From: Syntrophaceae bacterium
Lineage (GTDB): Bacteria > Desulfobacterota > Syntrophorhabdia > Syntrophorhabdales > WCHB1-27
Direction: 5' to 3'
Assembly: GCA_003165115.1 (NCBI GenBank)
Contig: PLSJ01000383.1
Coordinates: 1-18,088 of the forward strand
Length of the DNA stretch: 18,088 nt
In this document: positions 7,389 to 13,733 of the stretch, piece by piece
Position numbering within the stretch: the first letter of the stretch is position 1
How the letters are laid out: every line of letters starts with the position of its first letter
The notes under the pieces: model-generated
The model's database searches: none
What the model saw: the letters and a program-made list of their open reading frames with translations, nothing else
Told to the model about the DNA's origin: nothing
Program-made: the position numbers and the translations under genes

Positions 7389-8180
7389 ATGAAGATCGTG
7401 CGGTTTTCGCGTAACGGGCAGACAGAGTACGGCATTATCGAAGACGACCTTATCTATCCCTGCAAGGGGGACCCCTTCATTGGGCTGGTAAGGACGCCTC
7501 ATGCGTTGGCCGCCGGTTCGGTCAGGCTCCTCGCGCCCGTCTCTCCACCCAACATTATCTGCCTCGGCCTCAATTATAAGAAGCATGCGGACGAGGTGGG
7601 CATCGCCTACCCGCCGGAGCCTCTGCTTTTCCTGAAACCGACCACCTCCGTCTGCGGACCGGACGATCCCATCGTGCTTCCCGACGCGTTTCAGGACGGC
7701 ATAGACTTCGAAGCCGAGCTCGTGATCGTGATCGGCAAGCGCGTAAAGAACATCACGGAAGACGAGGTCCCCGATGCAATCCTCGGCTACACGGTCGGAA
7801 ACGACGTATCGAACCGGACGGCCCAGTGGAAGGACGGCCAGTGGGCCCGGGGGAAGAGCCACGACACCTTCTGCCCCCTGGGACCGGCCATCGAGACGGA
7901 CCTCGACGCCGACAACGTGGATATCGCGTGCCGCGTCGACGGGAAGGTGATGCAGTCGTCAAATACATCGAACATGGTTTTCCCGTGCAGGCGGATTGTC
8001 GCGTACCTGTCTCAGTGCATGACGCTGCTCCCCGGTACGGTGATCATGACCGGTACGCCGGAGGGCGTGGGTTACAAGAGGACGCCGCCGATATTTCTGA
8101 AGGCAGGGCAGACGGTGGAGTGCAGCGTGCAGGGCATCGGGACGCTGACCAACCCGGTCGCGGGCCGGCAGTCGCCGTGA
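7389..8180 (+). CDS. Fumarylacetoacetate hydrolase family protein
   Basis: This 263-residue FAH-superfamily enzyme has a short N-terminal domain and a C-terminal metal-dependent catalytic domain. The metal site is seen as E108-A-E110 in GIDFEAELVIVIGK and D139 in GYTVGNDVSNR. K156 in ARGKSHDTFCPLGP, the LGLNYKKHADE loop and MTGTPEGVG near the C terminus are also typical. Members include fumarylpyruvate and acylpyruvate hydrolases, 2-hydroxyhepta-2,4-diene-1,7-dioate isomerase/decarboxylases and oxaloacetate tautomerase/decarboxylases. The motif set does not distinguish these, and no neighbouring catabolic genes help. ATG at 7389 has an excellent ribosome binding site (AAAGGAGA). The gene is convergent with the metallopterin/desulfurase gene, with only 16 nt between the stop codons and no obvious terminator between them. 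Confidence 0.9.
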   Translation: MKIVRFSRNGQTEYGIIEDDLIYPCKGDPFIGLVRTPHALAAGSVRLLAPVSPPNIICLGLNYKKHADEVGIAYPPEPLLFLKPTTSVCGPDDPIVLPDAFQDGIDFEAELVIVIGKRVKNITEDEVPDAILGYTVGNDVSNRTAQWKDGQWARGKSHDTFCPLGPAIETDLDADNVDIACRVDGKVMQSSNTSNMVFPCRRIVAYLSQCMTLLPGTVIMTGTPEGVGYKRTPPIFLKAGQTVECSVQGIGTLTNPVAGRQSP

Positions 8181-8196
8181 GGAGAAAAAACGGTCC

Positions 8197-11100
8197 CTAC
8201 CGGCAGGAGACGAAGCGGACGTTGCCGATCGATGTATCGATCACCTCTGCCAACAATTGCAGCGTTCTCTCTATCTCCTCGTCCGTGTTTTCGATGCCGA
8301 GGGAGAAGCGGAGGCTGCAATGCGCCTCCTCCTCCGACAGACCCATGGCGAGGAGGACGTGGGAAGGTTCCGGTGAGCCTGACTTGCAGGCGGAGCCGGA
8401 GGAAAAGAAAACACCCCTGGAATCGAGGGCGAGGAGGAGCGATTCCCCCCTTATACCCGGCAGGGTCACGTTCAGCGTGTTGGGAAGCCTGTTGGCGGGA
8501 TGTCCGTTGAGTATCGCACGAGGGGCTATCCGCGCTATCCCTTCATGGAGGGCGTCGCGCATACTCCTGACCCTGCCCGCCATGTCGTCGAGGCGTTGAG
8601 AAGCCAGCTGCGCCGCCCGACCCATCCCGATAATGCCGACGCTGTTTTCCGTTCCTCCCCTGAGACCGCTCTCCTGCTTTCCGCCGTGGATGAGCGGAGG
8701 AAGGACCTCGACCCCTTTGCGCACGTAAACCGCGCCCGTACCCTTTGGCCCATGGAACTTATGACTGGAGAGGGAGAGGAAATCGACACCCCACGCCTGG
8801 ACATCGACCGGTATCTTGCCTACCGCCTGCACCGCGTCGGTATGGAACAGCACGCCCTTTTCCCTTGCCATGGCCGCAAGCTCCGTCACGGGCTGGAGAG
8901 CGCCTGTTTCGTTGTTCGCAGCCATGATGCTTACCAGGCAGGTTTTTCCGGTTATGGCCCCGGCCAGGTCCTCCGGATCGACAATCCCGTCTCTGCCGAC
9001 GGGGAGATAGGTCACCGTGAAACCGAGCCTCTCCAGCCAGCGGCACGTCGCGAGTACCGACGGGTGCTCGATGGAGGTCGTCACGATATGGTTCTTCGCG
9101 CCGCCGAGGCCGAGGGCGACGCCCTTGATAACGAAATTGTTCCCCTCCGAGCCGCCGCTCGTGAAGATGAGGCGGCGGGGAGTGCAGTTAACCAGGAGCG
9201 AGAGGCTCTTGCGGGCCTCCTCCAGGCGCCCGTGCGCCTCTCTTCCCGTCGTGTAAATGCTCGAAGGGTTGCCGTAACGGCGTAACGCATCGACCATCGT
9301 CTCCTGCACGGCCGCATCGACGGACGTTGTGGCGTTGTGGTCCAGATATATGGGGACGGCGGCCTCTTCCTGCCCGAGCCGCCCGTCGACCGCATACTCG
9401 CCCGCGCCGACCACGCGCCTTTCCCCTCCGTGTTCGACCTTGAGCACGTCGCAGAGCAGGGCCTTATAGGCGGGAAATCCGGAAATAACGTCGTAGTTCC
9501 CGAGGTCGGTCAGCTCGTTCACACAGGCATTCCTCCACTCGTCCGAACCCAGGGCGCCGCCGCCGGCCCCGCTCGCCTCCACCGCGCCCGCGACGATGTC
9601 GTCGGTCACGCGCGCGTACATCTCGACCTCTCCCCGCGCCGTCCGGATCAGGACTTTGTCTCCGTTCACGATCCCCCGTTTTGAGGCGTCCGCGCCGTTT
9701 ATCATGACGGTCGGCGCGGGCAGCTCGGCCGCCAGGGCGTCGATGGAGTGGTGCAGGGTGTGGAGGTCGACGTTATGGCGCGCGCCGGAATTGAAGACAA
9801 GGGGGAAGCGAGATGCCAGGTCCGGCCTGGAAACCGGGCTTTCCCTCGGCTCGACATAGCGGGGCAGGGGATCGTAGCCGTATTCTTCGAGCAGCGAGGA
9901 CGCTATTTCGAATTTCCCGCTCGGCGTCTCGAATCCGGGCTTGCAGTCCGCCCGCAGCATGCCTTTTTCCCACTTCCTGTACTGCATCATCACGGGCGGG
10001 ACCTGGACCATCCCCCCGGCTTGTCTCACGTCGGCCGGGGTAAACCCGGAACCGGCCAGCACGTATGACAGGAGCTCTTCCGTATCTTGCGGATACATGT
10101 GCCCGTAACCCAGGCGGGACGCCAGCTCCGCCAGGATAAAAAAGTCGCTGCGCGCTTCCCCGACCGGCTCGGCGAGCCTCTCGCGGATCCTGAAGACGGA
10201 ATCGTACACCATGTACGACTCCGTCTCATAGTATGTCGACGCGGGGAGCACGATATCGGCGTAGGCCATGTCCGCGGTCCACTGACGGTCGATGCAGACC
10301 ATAAAATCGAGGGCGTTCAACGTTTTTCGCCAGATGGCCGACTGCGGCCACGAGGTGATGATCGATGCCCCGAGACTTATGAGCATCCTGATGCGGTAGG
10401 GGTCCCCGTCGATGACCGCTTTGGGCAGGGCGATCGCGTGGAATTCGCCGCGATACCTGGTATAGAGCGGAAACTGGTTGTGGCCGGCAGCCAATCGGGC
10501 GTTCGGATTGGCGACGAGTCCTTCGCGGTTGATGGGGAACCTGTTTTGCCTCATCTTGAGGCACTGGCCGCCGGGAACGTCCAGTTGGCCCGCAAGGGCC
10601 AGCATGGTGTGCACGGCCCTCACGGTCTGTACCCCGTTGCCGTTGTACTCCAGGCCGCTGTACATGACGGGCGCGACACCATCGGCGGCCGCTATCTGTC
10701 TGGCAAGAGAACGGACCGTATCGGCGGGCACGCCCGTGACGCTTTCCACATAGTCGGGCCTGAAATGACGGACGTATTGGCTGAAATCATCGAAGCCGGC
10801 CACCCAGTTCCTGACAAAGGCCTCGTCGTACAGCTCCTCTTCGATCAACACGCGACACATGCCGAGGGCCAGGCAGCCGTCCGTGCCGGGCCGGATAGGG
10901 ACCCATGAGGCCCGTGGATATCTCGCCATTGCCGTCCTTCGGGGGTCGATCACGACCACCTCCGCCCCGCGCTTGTGGGCGGCCTCTATCTTCATAAAAT
11001 CGTCCGGCGGGCAGTGGGCGGCCGGGTTCTTTCCCCAGACGAGCACGAGGTGTGCGCGGTCGATATCGGAAAACATGTCGATGTACATGCTCCCCATAGT

Positions 11101-11589
11101 GACGTGAGGGGCGATCATGGCGAACGCCACATAGCAGAGCGCCCCTACCCCCAGAGTGTTGGGCGAGCCGTACGGAAAAAGCACGCTGGACGCCGATGAG
11201 ACGGCGACACCGGCCGGCTGGTACACGTCGCAAAGGGCCCGGTCGAAGCTCCCGCTCCCCGTGTAGACGGCGGCCGATTCAGGGCCCGATTCTTTCTTTA
11301 TCCGCTGAAGCCGGGCGACGATCTCGTCATACGCCTCGTCCCAGGAGATCCTCTCGAACGCATACTCGCCCTTCGGTCCGTTCCTTCGCAGGGGAGAGGA
11401 GATCCTATCCCTGGAATAGAGTATCTCCGGCGAGCGAGCCCCCACCTTGCAGATCATGCCGAAGGGCGAGTCCGTATCCGCCCTCACCGCGCATATGCGG
11501 CCTTCCGCGTCATACGTCACGACTACCCCGCATCCCGCCGAGCATATGCCGCACATCCCGCTTTTTTCGTTGCCCGCCACTTTCGTCAT
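8197..11589 (-). CDS. mes: Metallopterin-dependent ergothioneine synthase (molybdopterin oxidoreductase-cysteine desulfurase fusion)
   Basis: This 1130-residue fusion probably transfers sulfur from cysteine to C2 of trimethylhistidine, making ergothioneine without O2. Residues 1-about 725 form a DMSO-reductase-family module: [4Fe-4S] cysteines C13-x2-C16-x3-C20 and C47, a GSPNTLGVGALC motif whose C152 is the likely Mo/W ligand, WGKNPAAHCPPD, PRRTAMARYPRA, IRPGTDG and a C-terminal molydopterin dinucleotide-binding domain. After a 20-residue linker, 745-1130 is a class I NifS/IscS desulfurase: YLDHNATT, SIEHPSV, FHTDAVQAVGK, the PLP lysine K944 in SLSSHK, and the catalytic Cys C1068 in SSGSACKS. 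This order equals that of the Caldithrix abyssi enzyme (acetylene-hydratase-like N module, desulfurase C module), and egtD precedes it. ATG at 11589 is chosen because it overlaps the egtD stop (ATGA), has GGAAGG at 11595-11600 and gives the expected N terminus. The frame is open further upstream, inside egtD, but that is shadow. There is no Tat signal, so it is cytoplasmic. Confidence 0.87.
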   Translation of the reverse strand: MTKVAGNEKSGMCGICSAGCGVVVTYDAEGRICAVRADTDSPFGMICKVGARSPEILYSRDRISSPLRRNGPKGEYAFERISWDEAYDEIVARLQRIKKESGPESAAVYTGSGSFDRALCDVYQPAGVAVSSASSVLFPYGSPNTLGVGALCYVAFAMIAPHVTMGSMYIDMFSDIDRAHLVLVWGKNPAAHCPPDDFMKIEAAHKRGAEVVVIDPRRTAMARYPRASWVPIRPGTDGCLALGMCRVLIEEELYDEAFVRNWVAGFDDFSQYVRHFRPDYVESVTGVPADTVRSLARQIAAADGVAPVMYSGLEYNGNGVQTVRAVHTMLALAGQLDVPGGQCLKMRQNRFPINREGLVANPNARLAAGHNQFPLYTRYRGEFHAIALPKAVIDGDPYRIRMLISLGASIITSWPQSAIWRKTLNALDFMVCIDRQWTADMAYADIVLPASTYYETESYMVYDSVFRIRERLAEPVGEARSDFFILAELASRLGYGHMYPQDTEELLSYVLAGSGFTPADVRQAGGMVQVPPVMMQYRKWEKGMLRADCKPGFETPSGKFEIASSLLEEYGYDPLPRYVEPRESPVSRPDLASRFPLVFNSGARHNVDLHTLHHSIDALAAELPAPTVMINGADASKRGIVNGDKVLIRTARGEVEMYARVTDDIVAGAVEASGAGGGALGSDEWRNACVNELTDLGNYDVISGFPAYKALLCDVLKVEHGGERRVVGAGEYAVDGRLGQEEAAVPIYLDHNATTSVDAAVQETMVDALRRYGNPSSIYTTGREAHGRLEEARKSLSLLVNCTPRRLIFTSGGSEGNNFVIKGVALGLGGAKNHIVTTSIEHPSVLATCRWLERLGFTVTYLPVGRDGIVDPEDLAGAITGKTCLVSIMAANNETGALQPVTELAAMAREKGVLFHTDAVQAVGKIPVDVQAWGVDFLSLSSHKFHGPKGTGAVYVRKGVEVLPPLIHGGKQESGLRGGTENSVGIIGMGRAAQLASQRLDDMAGRVRSMRDALHEGIARIAPRAILNGHPANRLPNTLNVTLPGIRGESLLLALDSRGVFFSSGSACKSGSPEPSHVLLAMGLSEEEAHCSLRFSLGIENTDEEIERTLQLLAEVIDTSIGNVRFVSCR

Positions 11590-12674
11590 GCCTGCCTTCC
11601 GCCGGATGCGACGGTGAGCGCTTTCACAGATTTCATCCCGTGGCCGGTCAAAAGTGACGGAGACCCGCCGGCGCCGTCTTTCACATAGAGACCGACCGCG
11701 AAGTAGGAAGCAGGGTCCATCCACACTTCAAGCCGGCGGAAGCCGGAGGCTGCCGCCATGGCGTCGAAACCTTCAACGGTATATTTGTACGAGCTCTCGG
11801 TATGCATGCGCTCGAAGGCATCGAATGCGACAGACTCTTTCCCCACCCTTACCCGCTGCGCCGCAATACTCTCCAGATGCATCTCGATCCGCGATTTCGC
11901 TTCATTATACACGGCCACGTGACGGAACCTGCTCAGGTCGAAATCCGCGCCCAGCTCCCGGTTAAAACGGGCAAGCAGGTTCAGGTTGAAGGAGGCGGTC
12001 ACGCCTTCGGAGTCGTCGTAGGCGCGGGTGAGCGCGTCACGGTCCTTCTGCAGGTCGTAGCCGATCAGGAGGCCATCCCCCTCATCGAGCAGCGCGTGAA
12101 ACCGGCCAAGCAACGAGGCGGCATCGGGCGGATCGAAGTTGCCGATGCTGGAACCGGCGTAAAATATGAGGCGCTTTGCGGCGGGAGGCAACAGAGGCTT
12201 GAGGCTGTCCAGCCCCGTGAGAAAGTCCATGGCCACGGCATGCACGGAGACGTGAGGGAAGTTGTCGGCCACGTCGAGGGCGGCCCCCTGGAGGAAATCG
12301 GTGGAGATATCCAGGGGAACGAAGGCCGACGCCCGCCTGGTCTCGAGCAGAAGGCGGCCCTTTCCGCACGCCCCGGCGCCGGGCTCGATGATACACAGGT
12401 CCGGTCCGATCAGGTCGAGGATGGTCCGGGCGTGCTCTTTCAGGATAGCGGTTTCCGTGCGGGTCGGATAATAATCGGGGAGATCGCAGATCCGGTCGAA
12501 AAGCCTCGACCCTTCGGCATCGTACAGGTATTTGGAAGGTATCCTCTTGGGTGAGCTTCTCAGTCCCGCGAGCACTTCCTCTTCCATCGTTCGTGCGCCG
12601 GCCTCGAACCTGGTAAAGTTTACCCTGCTTCGATGACCGACGAGCTGCGCTGTCTGCGTTCGGCTGATGTCCAT
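11586..12674 (-). CDS. egtD: L-histidine N(alpha)-methyltransferase EgtD
   Basis: EgtD trimethylates the alpha-amino group of histidine with three SAM to give hercynine (trimethylhistidine), the first step of ergothioneine synthesis. The 362-residue protein has the family's N-terminal PSKYLYDAEGSRLFDRICDLPDYYPTRTE (46-74), a SAM-binding loop IIEPGAGACGKGRLLL (95-110), and FYAGSSIGNF (171-180), where N179 matches the histidine-carboxylate/amine-binding Asn of mycobacterial EgtD. RIEMHLES (262-269) follows, then HTESSYKY, where E293-x-S295 matches the E282-x-S284 imidazole-recognition pair. Retention of E-x-S supports true histidine methylation rather than a broad DUF2260-type role. The protein is about 40 residues longer than typical EgtD (about 320), mostly in a Gly/Ser-rich C-terminal tail (332-362). 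ATG at 12674 follows ATAAGGAG with a 7-nt gap. The stop overlaps the start of the downstream fusion gene. Confidence 0.93.
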   Translation of the reverse strand: MDISRTQTAQLVGHRSRVNFTRFEAGARTMEEEVLAGLRSSPKRIPSKYLYDAEGSRLFDRICDLPDYYPTRTETAILKEHARTILDLIGPDLCIIEPGAGACGKGRLLLETRRASAFVPLDISTDFLQGAALDVADNFPHVSVHAVAMDFLTGLDSLKPLLPPAAKRLIFYAGSSIGNFDPPDAASLLGRFHALLDEGDGLLIGYDLQKDRDALTRAYDDSEGVTASFNLNLLARFNRELGADFDLSRFRHVAVYNEAKSRIEMHLESIAAQRVRVGKESVAFDAFERMHTESSYKYTVEGFDAMAAASGFRRLEVWMDPASYFAVGLYVKDGAGGSPSLLTGHGMKSVKALTVASGGRQA

Positions 12675-12680
12675 CGTTGG

Positions 12681-12688
12681 CTCCTTAT
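12681..12688 (-). promoter_or_regulatory. Ribosome binding site of egtD
   Basis: Read on the minus strand this is ATAAGGAG, with its core AAGGAG six nucleotides before the egtD ATG once the intervening CCAACG is counted. It supports 12674 as the start of egtD. Confidence 0.8.
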
Positions 12689-12711
12689 CACGTGAGAACG
12701 ACCGATGACAG

Positions 12712-12726
12712 CCCCGGGACCCGGGG
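12712..12726. promoter_or_regulatory. 15-bp palindrome in the egtD leader, possible operator
   Basis: The sequence CCCCGGGACCCGGGG is a perfect 7+1+7 inverted repeat lying 38-52 nt upstream of the egtD start. A hairpin with a 5-bp stem (CCCCG/CGGGG) and a 5-nt loop could also form in RNA. It could be a regulator binding site or a leader hairpin. No regulator gene lies in the window. GC-rich palindromes occur by chance in DNA of this composition, so the functional call is weak. Confidence 0.3.
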
Positions 12727-12828
12727 TATCGACAATTCGCGGCAAAGGCGACTTGTGGAGAATATAATCACTCCCGCGCGTCAAATGCAGTCCGGGCATG
12801 GAGGCAGCCTGCCGGCGGGGCAAAGAGA

Positions 12829-12857
12829 ACGCCCTTGAGGGGAAAACAAGAGGGCGT
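12829..12857. repeat. Inverted repeat (hairpin) in the divergent intergenic region
   Basis: Arms ACGCCCTTG (12829-12837) and CAAGAGGGCGT (12847-12857) pair with one 2-nt bulge around a 9-nt A-rich loop. On the minus strand the hairpin is followed by the moderately T-rich TCTCTTTG, so it would resemble a weak terminator in that direction. However, no gene on the minus strand upstream would use it. Its role is unknown. Confidence 0.4.
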
Positions 12858-12880
12858 CAAAGAACCAACAAAGACAGGAA

Positions 12881-12900
12881 GGCCCGGAAATTACTGGGCC
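12881..12900. promoter_or_regulatory. Imperfect 20-bp palindrome just upstream of a -35 box
   Basis: The two halves starting GGCCCGG and ending CTGGGCC are inverted copies that match at 8 of 10 positions, around an A/T-rich centre. The repeat ends 7 nt before the TTGACT hexamer at 12908, a position typical of an operator or activator site. This is a positional inference only. Confidence 0.3.
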
Positions 12901-12907
12901 AATCCTC

Positions 12908-12936
12908 TTGACTTTTCTTCATCGCCGGTGTATGTT
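12908..12936 (+). promoter_or_regulatory. Candidate sigma-70 promoter for the small exported protein gene
   Basis: TTGACT (12908-12913) and TATGTT (12931-12936) are separated by exactly 17 nt, matching the -35 and -10 consensus at 5/6 and 4/6 positions. Transcription would begin near 12943, about 10 nt before the preferred ATG at 12953, leaving a very short leader. This is a weakness of the call. The promoter could drive the two small exported genes and perhaps the metal-efflux operon downstream. Confidence 0.4.
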
Positions 12937-12952
12937 GGTGAAGAAAACTAGA

Positions 12953-13240
12953 ATGCACACGACAAGGTCACTCAAAGCTGTTTCGATCGTCCTCGGGTTA
13001 ATTTTCCTGCTCAGTATTTTGACCGTAGAGTCTCATGCACGTGAAACGGGCAGCCTGGCTGCCAGATTACCGACGATCATCGACGGCACGGTCGAATTTG
13101 CCGTTGCCGTCAATGATAAAGTCGACTTTTACGTGTTCAGGGCAATAGAGTATCTCCCCCTCGCATTCGAGATGCTCTTCATCAATAAAGCCACGATCCC
13201 GCCTCAGATATACAGAGGTCCTCCAGCTATCGCCTTCTAA
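12953..13240 (+). CDS. Small exported protein of unknown function
   Basis: I do not recognise this 95-residue protein. It begins MHTTRSLKAVS and continues with a hydrophobic run (residues about 9-24), then S-H-A, which looks like a Sec signal peptide cleaved near residue 28 (SHA-RE). The mature part of about 67 residues has no cysteine. It contains alternating hydrophobic segments (IIDGTVEFAVAVNDKVDFYVF, AIEYLPLAFEMLF) and a Pro-rich end (IPPQIYRGPPAIAF). An earlier in-frame ATG at 12932 would lengthen the n-region (MLVKKTR...) but overlaps the putative -10 box. No strong Shine-Dalgarno precedes either start. It is upstream of a Gly/His-rich exported protein and a metal-efflux operon, in the same direction, so a periplasmic role linked to them is possible but unproven. 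Confidence 0.5.
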   Translation: MHTTRSLKAVSIVLGLIFLLSILTVESHARETGSLAARLPTIIDGTVEFAVAVNDKVDFYVFRAIEYLPLAFEMLFINKATIPPQIYRGPPAIAF

Positions 13241-13276
13241 ATTCATCACGTTTTGTTGCGCTGATGGTTTTGTGTT

Positions 13277-13291
13277 CGACCGTTCCGGTCG
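13277..13291 (+). repeat. Small hairpin between the two exported-protein genes
   Basis: CGACCG and CGGTCG form a perfect 6-bp stem with a 3-nt TTC loop. It is not followed by a T-run, so it is unlikely to be an intrinsic terminator. It might be an mRNA stability or processing element ahead of the strong ribosome binding site of the next gene. Confidence 0.3.
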
Positions 13292-13333
13292 GACCTGGTT
13301 TAGACGGGAAGTTTCTTGGAGGAGGGCCAAAAA

Positions 13334-13657
13334 ATGAAGCACATTCTATTTCTTGGCGTGCTCGTACTTTGTCTCCTTTTGATCGCAGGTGCGGCCTCGG
13401 CCCGCGGGGGCGGAGGTCACGGCGGCGGGCACGGCGGAGGATTCCATGGCGGCGGGCACGGAGGCGGCGGATTCCATGGCGGCCACTGGGGCGGCAGGAC
13501 GTATGCCTGGGGCCGGCCGGTATATGGAGGGGCATATTATGCGCCCTATTACCCGTCATACCCGTACTCTTCGGAATGGGTCCCGGGCTATTGGGCGCAG
13601 GAGTGCACAACCGAGTATTGCGAGTGGGTGTGGGTGCCTGGCTACCGGCGCTGGTAG
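13334..13657 (+). CDS. Gly/His-rich exported small protein, possibly metal-binding
   Basis: This 107-residue protein has a Sec signal peptide (MKHILFLGVLVLCLLLIAGAASA, cleavage near residue 23). A low-complexity Gly/His segment follows (residues 24-53) with repeated GGGH, GGGFH and GGGHGG units and seven histidines. A Tyr/Pro/Trp-rich half comes next, with two WVPGY motifs (82-86, 100-104) bracketing C91 and C96. Small exported proteins with YxPGYW repeats are common in proteobacteria and uncharacterised. The histidines and the two cysteines could bind transition metals, which fits the CzcCBA-type operon downstream, but this is inference. ATG at 13334 has GGAGGAGGG close upstream. A possible in-frame ATG at 13316 adds six residues but lacks that ribosome binding site. 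Confidence 0.7.
   Translation: MKHILFLGVLVLCLLLIAGAASARGGGGHGGGHGGGFHGGGHGGGGFHGGHWGGRTYAWGRPVYGGAYYAPYYPSYPYSSEWVPGYWAQECTTEYCEWVWVPGYRRW
13424..13480 (+). repeat. Imperfect tandem repeat encoding the Gly/His segment
   Basis: Two adjacent copies, 13424-13450 (27 nt) and 13451-13480 (30 nt), begin GGCGGGCACGG and end GGATTCCATGGC. They differ by a 3-nt insertion and one substitution. They encode the duplicated GGHGGGFHG-type block and could change length by slippage without shifting the frame. Confidence 0.6.
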
Positions 13658-13689
13658 GACAGCCGGGCTGCCGGAAGCGGCCGGTGTCC
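13657..13689 (+). repeat. Stem-loop immediately after the Gly/His-rich gene
   Basis: GGACA(G)CCGG at 13657-13666 can pair with CCGGTGTCC at 13681-13689, giving a 9-bp stem with one bulged G and a 14-nt loop. It starts at the last base of the stop codon. No T-run follows, so it may be a weak or Rho-type termination or an mRNA-end-protecting element. It could reduce read-through into the efflux operon relative to the abundant small protein. Confidence 0.35.
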
Positions 13690-13733
13690 GATGAGGGGAA
13701 AGACCATTTGTGGTTCGAATTGAGGAGATGCCC

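Noticed and set aside
6855..7862. 335-residue minus-strand open frame
   Set aside because: It covers the acyltransferase 3' end and the FAH gene in antisense, with no ribosome binding site or domain.
10087..10908. 273-residue plus-strand open frame inside the metallopterin module
   Set aside because: It is antisense to the conserved pterin-binding domain and has no motif or promoter context.
8197..11589. Interpretation as two genes joined by a sequencing error
   Set aside because: The frame is continuous through a plausible 20-residue linker, no internal start with ribosome binding site was evident before YLDHNATT, and the same fusion is known from another anaerobe.
11590..11724. 45-codon N-terminal extension of the fusion protein
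   Set aside because: It lies within egtD in another frame and is Arg-rich without conservation features. The ATGA overlap with its own ribosome binding site gives a better start.
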